From: Vibrio fluminensis
Lineage (GTDB): Bacteria; Pseudomonadota; Gammaproteobacteria; Enterobacterales; Vibrionaceae
Direction: 5' to 3'
Length of the DNA: 64,000 bases
Assembly (NCBI RefSeq): GCF_015278125.1
Contig: NZ_JADILO010000028.1
Location: 17,549-81,548, forward strand
In this document: positions 9,459-17,499 of the stretch, one piece after another
Numbering within the stretch: the first letter of the stretch is position 1
How the letters are laid out: the number at the start of each line of letters is the position of its first letter
Notes under the pieces: generated by a model
Told to the model about the DNA's origin: nothing
Database searches by the model: none
The model's input: the letters and a program-made list of their open reading frames with translations, nothing else
Program-made: the position numbers and the translations under genes

Positions 9459-9486
9459 GAGATGTAAAGGTTTCCTTTTACATCTC
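9459..9486 (-). other. Intercistronic hairpin between fbpA and fbpB
   Basis: A 12-bp stem (gagatgtaaagg paired with ccttttacatctc, one G-T) with a short T-rich loop lies in the 96-nt gap. Such hairpins after binding-protein genes typically protect the upstream mRNA and keep binding protein in excess of permease; partial termination is also possible. Confidence 0.6.
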
Positions 9487-9531
9487 ATATTCCATTTTCA
9501 ATTATTGAGTATTTTATACCCTTAACGATGA

Positions 9532-10545
9532 TTAAAGGTCAAACTTCACTTCATCTAGTAGCTTGATTGCTGCTTCGTGTTGGTCTGCAATCTTATCTAG
9601 AGAAATCTTGTCTGCCTTGAATTCACCCCATGAAGCTACTAGCTCAGATGGTTTTACGTCTGCTTTTACTGGGTACTCGTAGTTCACTTCAGCGTACATG
9701 CTTTGCGCTGTATCGCCTGCTAGGAACTCCATCAGTTTCACTGCGTTTTCTTTGTTTGGCGAGTACTTGGCCAGAGCCATACCAGAGATATTTACGTGTG
9801 TACCTGTGGTGTTCTGGTTAGGGAAGTTGATGTAAACCGCATCAGCCCAAGCTTTTTGCTCTTTGTCGTTTACCATCTTACCTAAGTAGTAACTGTTACC
9901 TAGAGAAACGTCACAAAGACCTTCTTTAATCGCTTTAACTTGCGCGCGATCGTTACCTTGAGGCTTACGAGCTAGGTTCGCTTTTACGCCTTCTAGCCAC
10001 TCTTTAGTCGCCGCTTCACCATTTTCTGCAATCATCGCTGATACAAGAGAAACGTTGTAAGGGTGCTTACCGCTACGAGTACAGATTTTGCCTTTGAATT
10101 CAGGCTTAGCTAGGTCAGCGTAAGTGAAATCATCACCTAATTTGCCGACACGGTCGCGTGATGAATAAACACTACGAGTACGAGTTGTTAGTGCAAACCA
10201 CTCGTTATCAGTATCTTGGTATTGTGCTGGGATATTCTTTTCTAGAATGTCGCTGTTAACTGGTTGAACCAAACCTTTCTCTGTTAGGTCAGAAAGACGG
10301 CTGATGTCTACAGTCAGAATCACGTCTGCTGGGCTGTATTCACCTTCTTGTTGCAGTTTTTCTGCTAAGCCTTTTTTGGCAAACTTTACGTTTACTTTAA
10401 TACCAGTTTCTTTAGTGAACTCGTTGAACATAGGCTCAACTAGGAAAGGTTGACGGTAAGAGTATACGTTCACTTCTTCAGCAGCCATTGCTGTTGGGGC
10501 TAGAGTTGCACAAGCTAGTGCAGAAAGAGTTAACAGCTTTTTCAT
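9532..10545 (-). CDS. fbpA: Ferric iron-binding periplasmic protein
   Basis: This 337-residue substrate-binding protein delivers Fe3+ to FbpBC. It has a clear Sec signal peptide (MKKLLTLSALACATLAPTAMA, cut before AEE). The mature protein is a family-1-like ferric-binding protein: EVNVYSYRQPFL near the N-terminus and the paired iron-ligand tyrosines in LGNSYYLGK. The start is set by the signal peptide. It is the first gene of the operon and is preceded by a near-consensus promoter carrying a Fur box, so iron repression is expected. Confidence 0.95.
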   Translation of the reverse strand: MKKLLTLSALACATLAPTAMAAEEVNVYSYRQPFLVEPMFNEFTKETGIKVNVKFAKKGLAEKLQQEGEYSPADVILTVDISRLSDLTEKGLVQPVNSDILEKNIPAQYQDTDNEWFALTTRTRSVYSSRDRVGKLGDDFTYADLAKPEFKGKICTRSGKHPYNVSLVSAMIAENGEAATKEWLEGVKANLARKPQGNDRAQVKAIKEGLCDVSLGNSYYLGKMVNDKEQKAWADAVYINFPNQNTTGTHVNISGMALAKYSPNKENAVKLMEFLAGDTAQSMYAEVNYEYPVKADVKPSELVASWGEFKADKISLDKIADQHEAAIKLLDEVKFDL

Positions 10546-10565
10546 TATCGAAATCCTTTGCTTAT

Positions 10566-10584
10566 AGTAATGATAATGTTTATC
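10566..10584 (-). promoter_or_regulatory. Fur box in the fbpA promoter
   Basis: On the minus strand the 19-mer gataaacattatcattact matches the palindromic Fur consensus at about 14 of 19 positions. It begins about 10 nt downstream of the -10 box, so bound Fur would cover the transcription start. Confidence 0.8.
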
Positions 10585-10593
10585 AGTTGCGTT

Positions 10594-10621
10594 ATTATAT
10601 TCATGTCTGTTTGGATTTCAA
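10594..10621 (-). promoter_or_regulatory. Sigma70 promoter of fbpABC
   Basis: Reading the minus strand: -35 TTGAAA (10621-10616), 16-bp spacer, -10 TATAAT (10599-10594). The predicted start is near 10587, at the edge of the Fur box. Confidence 0.8.
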
Positions 10622-10630
10622 TCACTAAAA

Positions 10631-10666
10631 ACAAAAAACCCACTAAGGCATTAACCAAAGCGGGCT
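10631..10666 (-). terminator. Terminator of glnK-amtB
   Basis: On the minus strand gcccgctttgg pairs imperfectly with ccttagtgggt (two T-T mismatches, one G-T) and is followed by a six-T run. It ends just before the fbpA -35 box. Confidence 0.7.
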
Positions 10667-10691
10667 TTTTTAGTAATCTATTTGTAACGTT

Positions 10692-11921
10692 TTATTTCAC
10701 CGAGACAAATTCTGGGTAGGCACCTACGCCGCAATCATGCATGTCCATGCCCTCTAGCTCTTCATCCTCAGAAACTCGGATACCGATCGTCGCTTTGAGT
10801 ACGCCCCACACCACTAGGCTTGCGCCAAATACCCAAGCAAAGATAACTGCAGCACCAAGAAGCTGAGCGCCAAATGTTGCATCACCATTACTGAGTGGCA
10901 CTACCATTAGACCAAAGAAACCACACACACCGTGAACCGAGATAGCACCAACTGGGTCATCGATTTTCAGCTTATCTAGCGCAACGATACTAAACACCAC
11001 TAGCGCACCAGACACCGCACCAATAGACAATGCATACACAGGCGAAGGAGACAGAGGGTCAGCGGTAATCGCAACCAAACCTGCCAATGCACCGTTTAGG
11101 ATCATAGTAAGGTCTGCCTTACCCCAAGTCGTTTTACACACCAACAGTGCAGCAATGGCACCAGCCGCTGCGGCTGCATTCGTGTTCAAGAAAATCTGAC
11201 CGACTGCAGTCGCGTTCTCAAAATCTGAAACCATTAGCTGCGAACCACCGTTGAAGCCGAACCAACCGAACCACAGAATAAAAGTACCCAGTGTTGCCAG
11301 CGGCATGTTTGAACCTGGGATTGGGTAGATTTCACCGTTTTTACCGTACTTACCTTTACGAGCACCCAATAGCAATACGCCTGCTAGTGCAGCTGATGCC
11401 CCCGCCATGTGTACAATGCCTGAACCGGCAAAGTCACTAAAGCCTGCTTCTGATAAGAAACCTCCACCCCATGTCCAGTAGCCTTCCATCGGGTAGATAA
11501 ATGCGGTTAGTACTGCTGAGAAGATAAGGAATGACCAAAGCTTCATGCGCTCAGCTACGGCTCCTGAGACCACAGACATCGCCGTTGCGACAAACACTAC
11601 TTGGAAGAAAAAATCAGATTCCAGCGAATGATCAGCCCCCTCTCCTTGCGTGCCAATCAGTGCACCAAATGAAGGTAACCAACCGCCTTCGCCATTATCG
11701 ACATACATAATGTTGTAGCCGACGATTAGGTACATGGTACAAGCAATCGCATACAAACAGACGTTCTTAGTCAGGATTTCAGTGGTATTCTTAGATCGAA
11801 CTAATCCAGCCTCTAGCATGGCAAAGCCTGCTGCCATCCACATCACAAGCGCGCCAGAAATGAGAAAGAAAAAGGTGTCGAGGGCGTAACGTAGTTCGCT
11901 TACAGTTAATGATAATTCCAT
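10692..11921 (-). CDS. amtB: Ammonium transporter
   Basis: This 409-residue inner-membrane channel conducts ammonia/ammonium under nitrogen limitation and is blocked by GlnK. About 11 membrane segments are visible. The two conserved pore histidines are in GIVHMAG (His171) and SVHGVCGFFG. The N-terminus lacks a long cleavable signal, as in several Vibrio AmtB proteins. It follows glnK by 23 nt in the conserved glnK-amtB operon and shares its sigma54-type promoter. Confidence 0.96.
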   Translation of the reverse strand: MELSLTVSELRYALDTFFFLISGALVMWMAAGFAMLEAGLVRSKNTTEILTKNVCLYAIACTMYLIVGYNIMYVDNGEGGWLPSFGALIGTQGEGADHSLESDFFFQVVFVATAMSVVSGAVAERMKLWSFLIFSAVLTAFIYPMEGYWTWGGGFLSEAGFSDFAGSGIVHMAGASAALAGVLLLGARKGKYGKNGEIYPIPGSNMPLATLGTFILWFGWFGFNGGSQLMVSDFENATAVGQIFLNTNAAAAAGAIAALLVCKTTWGKADLTMILNGALAGLVAITADPLSPSPVYALSIGAVSGALVVFSIVALDKLKIDDPVGAISVHGVCGFFGLMVVPLSNGDATFGAQLLGAAVIFAWVFGASLVVWGVLKATIGIRVSEDEELEGMDMHDCGVGAYPEFVSVK

Positions 11922-11944
11922 GAGTATTCTCCAATCCTTGAGTC

Positions 11945-12283
11945 TTACAGAGCTTCTGCGTCCATTTCACCAGTACGAATTCGAACCGCCTGACTGAGGT
12001 CGTAAACAAAAATTTTACCGTCGCCGATTTTGCCGGTATGTGCCGCTTTGGTGACCGCTTCAATCACACGATCGACGTTCTCTGCTTGGGTGGCGATCTC
12101 TAGCTTTACTTTCGGTAGAAAATCCACTTGATACTCTGCACCACGGTATAATTCGGTATGACCTTTTTGGCGACCAAATCCTTTTACTTCTGATACCGTC
12201 ATACCTTCGATGCCCACATCGGCTAGCGCTTCACGCACATCGTCCAATTTGAACGGTTTGATTATCGCGTTGATTAATTTCAT
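11945..12283 (-). CDS. glnK: Nitrogen regulatory protein PII
   Basis: This 112-residue PII signal protein binds ATP/ADP and 2-oxoglutarate and blocks AmtB when nitrogen is ample. The T-loop tyrosine that GlnD uridylylates is Tyr51 in LYRGAEYQVDF. The C-terminal PII signature (TGKIGDGKIFV) is present. I chose the ATG at 12283, which has agagga upstream and gives the universal MKLI N-terminus; an in-frame extension upstream would begin before the predicted transcription start. Pairing with amtB favours the GlnK over the GlnB name. Confidence 0.95.
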   Translation of the reverse strand: MKLINAIIKPFKLDDVREALADVGIEGMTVSEVKGFGRQKGHTELYRGAEYQVDFLPKVKLEIATQAENVDRVIEAVTKAAHTGKIGDGKIFVYDLSQAVRIRTGEMDAEAL

Positions 12284-12323
12284 TGCATCCTCTCTCAGAT
12301 CGGTTGTCCTTTTCCAATAACAA

Positions 12324-12339
12324 TCCAAGTGGCGTGCCA
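12324..12339 (-). promoter_or_regulatory. Sigma54 (-24/-12) promoter of glnK-amtB
   Basis: On the minus strand TGGCACG-N4-TTGGA fits the RpoN consensus TGGCACG-N4-TTGCA except at the -12 C. The predicted start lies about 30 nt before the glnK ATG. NtrC activation is expected from other enteric and Vibrio glnK-amtB operons. Confidence 0.8.
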
Positions 12340-12390
12340 ACTAATTAAGCTATTGATTAAAAAGTATTTATCGATTTATATTTATTTCAC

Positions 12391-12425
12391 GCACAAAAAA
12401 GGCGCACCATCCTGGTGCGCCTTTT
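12391..12425 (-). terminator. Terminator of yacL
   Basis: A perfect 10-bp stem (aaggcgcacc / ggtgcgcctt, 5-nt loop) is followed on the minus strand by a six-T run. Confidence 0.88.
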
Positions 12426-12469
12426 CACAAATATAAAGCATTCTCTGAGTATTTTATCAAAGCAAAGTG

Positions 12470-12841
12470 CTAACGCGTGGTGAGGAAGCTTTTCCAACGC
12501 TCAATCATGATTGAAAAATCCTCAATGCCACAACTGGCAGTGCTTTCACAATCATAAAAATCAAACTCGCTATCTGCATCCATCTCTTCACCATGTGCCA
12601 ATACATTTTCTTGCACTAACACTTCATCGTCCTGAATAGAAACACTGATTTCAGTACCTTCAAAGAAGTGTTCTGTTTGAGGATTAGTCAAAGCTTGCTC
12701 GATAAGTTGCTCAACGCGTTCGATTTTCTGCCAATCTTTACCGATTTCGTCTTGTAGCCAACGACCTACGATTTCATGCCCCATACTGCACTTAACGTAG
12801 TATTCGCCCATTAGCGTATTGCGAATAAATTCAAATTCCAT
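12470..12841 (-). CDS. yacL: YacL family protein (UPF0231)
   Basis: This 123-residue acidic protein matches E. coli YacL (120 residues): MEFEFIRN at the start, VKCSMGHEIVGRWL, a DDEVLV strand, and the C-terminal FYDCESTASCGIEDF block. Its function is unknown to me. In E. coli yacL lies next to acnB; here acnB is 7 kb away, with a two-component system and glycerate genes between them. The start at 12841 matches the family; upstream in-frame starts would add 2-17 residues. Confidence 0.85.
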   Translation of the reverse strand: MEFEFIRNTLMGEYYVKCSMGHEIVGRWLQDEIGKDWQKIERVEQLIEQALTNPQTEHFFEGTEISVSIQDDEVLVQENVLAHGEEMDADSEFDFYDCESTASCGIEDFSIMIERWKSFLTTR

Positions 12842-12913
12842 CGTCATAGTCCAGTAAATTGAAAACGCGAGAGTATAGCCACAAGCTAACAACAGAGCAA
12901 AGCGCTATCGCAA

Positions 12914-14152
12914 TTATGTAAAATAGACCTGAGCGGTAAACTGCTTACCATCATCTTGGGTAGTAAACACCCAGTTCATACGTTCACAAATTCGCTCAAC
13001 AATCACCAATCCACAGCCATAACCTGCATTATATGTTTCATTCCCTTCATGACGATTGGCTATCATCAAACACCCATCGATTAACGTAATTTCAATCTCA
13101 CCCAAGCTATAGCTAAAAGCATTTTTAACGAGATTGTCGATCACTATAGTCACAAAGCTTGCAGGCGCATGTATGACTTGCTCGCCTTCGATATTCAGGG
13201 AGAATGTGGCATCTTGCTTGGCAAAAAGGGGCGACATCTCTTCTAAACGTTTTGTTAATTCTTGGTTTAAATCGCACTCACCAAAATGGTAATCATCAAT
13301 AGTCTCTTTACCTAGCAGCAAAAATGTTTCGGTTAAGATCCGCATCTGTTCTGCGGCATGATCAAGACGAGCAATCGCTTTTTTAGCAACCGGAGGCGTA
13401 TCAGGCACTTTGCCAAGTAAATCCGTTGAACCTCGTATTACCATGATTGGTGTGCGTAACTCATGAGAGGCAAAACGGCTAAACTCTTTTTCACGCTGAA
13501 AAAATCCAACAATATCCAGTTTGCTATCCAGCAAAGCTTGCTCAATTCGGCGAGTTTCTGCGTATTTCGTATCCACATCAAAAACGGGCTCGGAAGGCGG
13601 CATCTGACGAATCTTCTCTTCTAATCTGCTTAATGGCTTCGACAGAGAGCGCACCACACTAAAACCATAGAGAACAACCAATAAAGAGACAAAACCACCT
13701 AACAAAAAAGTGTAGTTATGTAGGCTTAATTCATAATCATCGAGATAATCATCAGCATCGTCTTGAAAGACGACATACATTAACCCTTTACCTGAAGGAT
13801 GCGGAGTCACAAGAAAGTGCTTATCTTCTTTACCAAGTAAGTGTTCATAAAACCCCGGAGTATCATAGATTTTCAACCAAACAGGCAGCTCTTGCTCACT
13901 CCAATAAGTTGAGAACTCCGCTTCTTGCGGCAGGCGAGCTAACTCCCCTTCAATTTCGTAGTCTGCTTTATAACGTTCTGCTTCAGTGTCTAACCAATGG
14001 TGTAGACTTAACACCTCAATCTGGTTTTCAGCAAAATAGATCACGCCCCAGAAGATACTGAACATCAGTAAGGTCATTAAGCCAAAACTGCGGCGTATTT
14101 TGCGATAGATACTAGGGTGATGTTTATGCTTTAAGTCGGTAACCTTGGCCAT
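12914..14152 (-). CDS. Sensor histidine kinase
   Basis: This 412-residue inner-membrane kinase has a first membrane helix at about 24-42, a periplasmic sensor region of about 105 residues, a second membrane helix at about 148-167, then a cytoplasmic kinase. The H-box is FSRFASHELRTP with phosphoacceptor His230; the N-box is VIDNLVKNAFSYS; the G-box is GYGCGLVIVERI. The ATP-binding lid is short. The sensor domain shows no family I recognise, so the signal is unknown. Its start overlaps the response-regulator gene by 29 nt, so the two are co-translated partners. Confidence 0.9.
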   Translation of the reverse strand: MAKVTDLKHKHHPSIYRKIRRSFGLMTLLMFSIFWGVIYFAENQIEVLSLHHWLDTEAERYKADYEIEGELARLPQEAEFSTYWSEQELPVWLKIYDTPGFYEHLLGKEDKHFLVTPHPSGKGLMYVVFQDDADDYLDDYELSLHNYTFLLGGFVSLLVVLYGFSVVRSLSKPLSRLEEKIRQMPPSEPVFDVDTKYAETRRIEQALLDSKLDIVGFFQREKEFSRFASHELRTPIMVIRGSTDLLGKVPDTPPVAKKAIARLDHAAEQMRILTETFLLLGKETIDDYHFGECDLNQELTKRLEEMSPLFAKQDATFSLNIEGEQVIHAPASFVTIVIDNLVKNAFSYSLGEIEITLIDGCLMIANRHEGNETYNAGYGCGLVIVERICERMNWVFTTQDDGKQFTAQVYFT

Positions 14153-14792
14153 GAATTGTCTCTAATCTTGATTGCTCAAACCCTTTATCTAAAGCGGTAC
14201 GTAAACCATATATGTGACTGCGCAACGCATCGCTGCTTGGTTCATCGTCTCCCCAAACCGACTCAACTAATTCTTGTCGTGAAACAATCGCCGGTGCATG
14301 ACGCACAAGCTCTTTAAGAATTCGTTTTTGAATTCTGCTCAATTTTATCGCTTTACCTGCTCGTTGTACTTCGCCAGTTTGACTATCAATTTCAATATCA
14401 GCGAAATGCAATGACCCGATGTCCTGTCTCGGTCCTCGACTGGCTAAAGCCCGCAAGCGCAAACTCAATTCCTGCATGGCAAATGGCTTAAGCAGATAGT
14501 CGTCTCCACCCGCTTCAAATGCTGCCACTTTGTCTTCTAAACTATCTTTGGCGGTTAAAAATAGGATTGGCGTGTTACAAAATAGCTCTTTGCGTAACCG
14601 TTTAACGGCGGAAACACCGTCAATTTTGGGCATCATAATGTCCATAATGATCACATCATAATGGTTCTGTGCCACTAAGTTTAAGGCAGCCTCTCCATGG
14701 TAGGCACAATCGATGGTCATGCCTTCCAATTCCAAATAATCAGCGATTGTCTCGGCCACATTGTGGCTGTCATCAACAATTAATATTTTCAT
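14124..14792 (-). CDS. OmpR/PhoB-family response regulator
   Basis: This 222-residue regulator has an N-terminal receiver domain (acidic pocket Asp7-Asp8, phosphoacceptor Asp51 in VIIMDIMMP, then LFLTAKD) and a C-terminal winged helix (VVSRQELVESVW-like block, SDALRSHIYGLRTALD, IHGQGYRL). The ATG at 14792 gives the canonical MKILIVDD start; a longer in-frame start adds 13 Lys/Arg-rich residues. It forms an operon with the overlapping kinase and is divergent from a DUF5666 lipoprotein gene 88 nt away, a natural candidate target. Confidence 0.92.
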   Translation of the reverse strand: MKILIVDDSHNVAETIADYLELEGMTIDCAYHGEAALNLVAQNHYDVIIMDIMMPKIDGVSAVKRLRKELFCNTPILFLTAKDSLEDKVAAFEAGGDDYLLKPFAMQELSLRLRALASRGPRQDIGSLHFADIEIDSQTGEVQRAGKAIKLSRIQKRILKELVRHAPAIVSRQELVESVWGDDEPSSDALRSHIYGLRTALDKGFEQSRLETIHGQGYRLKA

Positions 14793-14880
14793 TCTTTTCT
14801 CACGTTTCTTCACGAGTGCTTCACGTTTCACCGATTAGGATACACCCGTTTTCAGCATTCTAGTCAGGAAAAGTCGATAA

Positions 14881-16059
14881 ATGAAAAAGTTAGTTCTTGT
14901 TAGTGTATTAGGCGCTCTACTTACAGGTTGTGGCGGCGGTGGCGGTGGCAGTGACAAAGACTCAAGTCACAGTGAACATCGTCCAAGTGCAGCGCAAGGC
15001 ACCATCGAACGTGTGTCGGGTAATACAGTAACGGTTAATGGCCATCAGTATGATGTTGCTAGCGTGAGCTATTCCACTGTTGAACTTTCTCCTAAAGATT
15101 TAGAACCTGGAATGATTGTTTCTCTTTCTGCAAATAAAACACGTAGTTCTGGTAGTCGTTTGCAACTTGAACCAACAATGGCCGGCTTTATCACTATCAC
15201 TGATGAGTCTCTAGGTAAGTTCACCGTAAATGGTGTTCCATTAGTATTTGAACAACTATCTACAATTATTGATCGAGAATTGATCATAGACGGTAATTGG
15301 GTAATGGTCTCTGCGCTACCAGCACCAAATTTAGATACTGGCTACAAAGTACTGTCTATAGTTAAATTTGATGATGCAGATCTATTGAACATGTTTGAAG
15401 TAGAGGGTATTGCCTCAAGCATCACTAACAGTACATTTAAGCTAGGTGCAGCACTTACGGTTGATTACACCAACTCTGTGGTCGAAGATGGGCCTCTTGA
15501 AGAGGGTGTATGGGTAGAGGTTGAAGGCAACTTCGATTCATTATCGAATTCAACAGTTATAGCTAATAAAGTAGAAGTTGAAAGCTATGACGAAGTTGAA
15601 AATGATACGGAAATTGAAGGTGTCATCACTCAAGTAGCACAAGATAAAAGCTCTTTCGTCCTAAATAGTCGAGGGCGTTTTCAAGTAACATCACAAACTC
15701 GCTTTGACGATGGTGACAAACGCAACTTAATTGAAGGAGCGATGGTTGAAGTGACAATCGGCCGTAATAATGTTGCTTTAGAAATCGAGTTTGAAGATAA
15801 CGATAACGACTTAGGTGATTGGGACGACAATGAAATTGAATTCAAAGGCACTGTCACGCAAACCTCTGATGACGACACGCATTTTACGCTTAGCTTAGAA
15901 AGTACTGGGCAAAAACACACCGTTTACGTCAATAAGTTTACCGAGTATGACGATGGCTTAACATTTGATACGTTAACTAATGAAGAAATCGAAGTTGAAG
16001 CCTATCTGCTTGACGGTAAATACATCGCAAATGAGATTGAACAACGAGATTACGACTAA
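14881..16059 (+). CDS. DUF5666-repeat lipoprotein
   Basis: This 392-residue protein has a lipoprotein signal (lipobox LLTGC, Cys17) followed by a glycine run and a Ser/His-rich linker. The rest is about five tandem beta-rich units of 45-70 residues that start with G-x-I/V-x-x-V/I and end with EV/VEV strands, as in DUF5666 (for example GTIERVSGNTVTVNG, EVEGIASSITNSTFKL, EIEGVITQVAQDKSSFVL, EFKGTVTQTSDDDTHFTL). The C-terminal half is very acidic, with Asp/Glu clusters that could bind cations. The +2 Gly suggests outer-membrane sorting. Its function is unknown. It has a good ribosome-binding site (agga) and lies divergent from a two-component system. Confidence 0.85.
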   Translation: MKKLVLVSVLGALLTGCGGGGGGSDKDSSHSEHRPSAAQGTIERVSGNTVTVNGHQYDVASVSYSTVELSPKDLEPGMIVSLSANKTRSSGSRLQLEPTMAGFITITDESLGKFTVNGVPLVFEQLSTIIDRELIIDGNWVMVSALPAPNLDTGYKVLSIVKFDDADLLNMFEVEGIASSITNSTFKLGAALTVDYTNSVVEDGPLEEGVWVEVEGNFDSLSNSTVIANKVEVESYDEVENDTEIEGVITQVAQDKSSFVLNSRGRFQVTSQTRFDDGDKRNLIEGAMVEVTIGRNNVALEIEFEDNDNDLGDWDDNEIEFKGTVTQTSDDDTHFTLSLESTGQKHTVYVNKFTEYDDGLTFDTLTNEEIEVEAYLLDGKYIANEIEQRDYD

Positions 16060-16084
16060 CTTACCTCCTGCCTAGAATCTTTTA

Positions 16085-16115
16085 AGTACCTACTTTGCTA
16101 GGTGCTTTTTTATTT
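16085..16115 (+). terminator. Terminator of the DUF5666 lipoprotein gene
   Basis: An 8-bp stem (agtaccta / taggtgct, one wobble) is followed by a run of six T. Confidence 0.8.
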
Positions 16116-16214
16116 CAGATATTCCTCTAAAGCACACCTCCCAACTGTTAGCTTATTGTTCCGATAAACTGGCAATGCTATTGTGCCTTTTTACTCTCTC
16201 AATACTCACTGGCT

Positions 16215-17366
16215 ATGCAGCTCAACGAAACCATCGCACGACAAATTGTCGAACGCACCATGAAAATTATTCCTTACTCGGTCAACGTGATGGATGAGTT
16301 TGGTCGGATCATTGGCTCTGGCGATCCAACTCGCCTACGTCAACGTCATGAAGGCTCAATTTTGGCTATCGCTGAGCAGCGTGTGGTAGCCATCGACCAA
16401 GCAACGGCTGAGCATCTTAAAGGGGTAAAACCGGGTATCAATCTACCGATTATTTTCCAAGATAAAGTGATTGGCGTAATTGGTATTTCTGGCGATCCCG
16501 ACGCAGTGCACCAATATGGTGAACTGGTCAAAATGACCGCTGAACTGATCATCGAACAAGCCGCGTTGATGTCTCAAGTCGAGTGGCACAAACGTCACCG
16601 TGAAGAGTTGGTGATGCAGCTGATTCAAGGAGCTTCAACCGATGATGGTCAAATTCGCGTTATCGCTGAAAGACTCGAGCTCGACTTAACGAAACCACGT
16701 ATCGCGGCCATAGTTCAAGTCATGCCCACTGACAGTGATGCGCCGTTATCGCTGGCACACCTGCAGCAGTTGGTGCACCTATTGGAATTTCCGGAACGTG
16801 ACAATCTCGTCGGCATTTTGTCCGTTTCAACCAATGAAGTGGTGGTACTCAAACCCATTGAGCTAACCAAAACGGGTTGGTCACTCGACAATGAGCGAAA
16901 ACGCGTCACTAAGTTACTTAAACGTGTTCGTCAGTTAGGCAAGTTTCAAATCCGCATCGCTCTGGGTGATTATTTCGCCGATAGCGACGGATTAAGCAAA
17001 TCGTACCAAACCGCTAAACTGACTTTGAACGCTGTCGCAGACCAACAAGGGGAAGTGTTTTTCTACCAAAATCACCGCTTACCTGTTCTGCTGAGCAGCC
17101 TGTTCGAAGAGTCGTGGAAAGCCGATCAACTTAGAGAACCGTTCGATTTACTGGTGCAAAACGACAGCAAAGGCACGTTAGAGAAAACCCTCAAAGCATA
17201 TTTTGCGCAGAATTGTGATGCTTATCAAACTTGCCAAATCCTGCATATTCACCGCAATACACTGCGTTATCGACTTGAGCGCATAGAAGAAATTACATCA
17301 TTAAACATCAACAACTTAGATGACAAATTACATCTCTACCTAGCACTAAATCTATTTCGTCACTAA
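16215..17366 (+). CDS. cdaR: Sugar diacid / glycerate regulator CdaR
   Basis: This 383-residue transcription regulator matches E. coli CdaR (385 residues): the N-terminal diacid-recognition domain (QLNETIARQIVERTMKIIP, IIGSGDPTRL, VIGVIGISG), a middle GGDEF-like PucR region, and the C-terminal PucR helix-turn-helix (CQILHIHRNTLRYRLERIEE). CdaR activates glucarate, galactarate and glycerate genes in enterics. Here the next two genes, a GntP permease and glycerate kinase, are the likely targets. No glucarate or galactarate dehydratase genes lie nearby, so glycerate itself is the probable inducer and substrate. Confidence 0.92.
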   Translation: MQLNETIARQIVERTMKIIPYSVNVMDEFGRIIGSGDPTRLRQRHEGSILAIAEQRVVAIDQATAEHLKGVKPGINLPIIFQDKVIGVIGISGDPDAVHQYGELVKMTAELIIEQAALMSQVEWHKRHREELVMQLIQGASTDDGQIRVIAERLELDLTKPRIAAIVQVMPTDSDAPLSLAHLQQLVHLLEFPERDNLVGILSVSTNEVVVLKPIELTKTGWSLDNERKRVTKLLKRVRQLGKFQIRIALGDYFADSDGLSKSYQTAKLTLNAVADQQGEVFFYQNHRLPVLLSSLFEESWKADQLREPFDLLVQNDSKGTLEKTLKAYFAQNCDAYQTCQILHIHRNTLRYRLERIEEITSLNINNLDDKLHLYLALNLFRH

Positions 17367-17372
17367 GTTAAC

Positions 17373-17392
17373 TTTTGTGCAAACGCACAAAA
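17373..17392. promoter_or_regulatory. Perfect palindrome between cdaR and gntP
   Basis: The 20-mer ttttgtgcaaacgcacaaaa has perfect 8-bp arms around aaac. It sits 107 nt before the permease start, where a CdaR operator would be expected. A TTGTGC half-copy occurs upstream of cdaR at 16181-16186. It could alternatively work as a weak terminator of cdaR, since a short A/T run follows. Confidence 0.55.
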
Positions 17393-17499
17393 ATGTCGTT
17401 ATTTCAGCCAGAATATTTGTTGTTCAATCCAAAGACGCTTTTAAGTAGCACGTCTATAGTGCCAACAAAATTATTCTTAAAACCTTTTTGGAAATCCCC

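Noticed and set aside
12284..12340. Nineteen-residue N-terminal extension of GlnK
   Set aside because: It would start upstream of the predicted sigma54 transcription start, and PII proteins begin with MKLI/MKKI.
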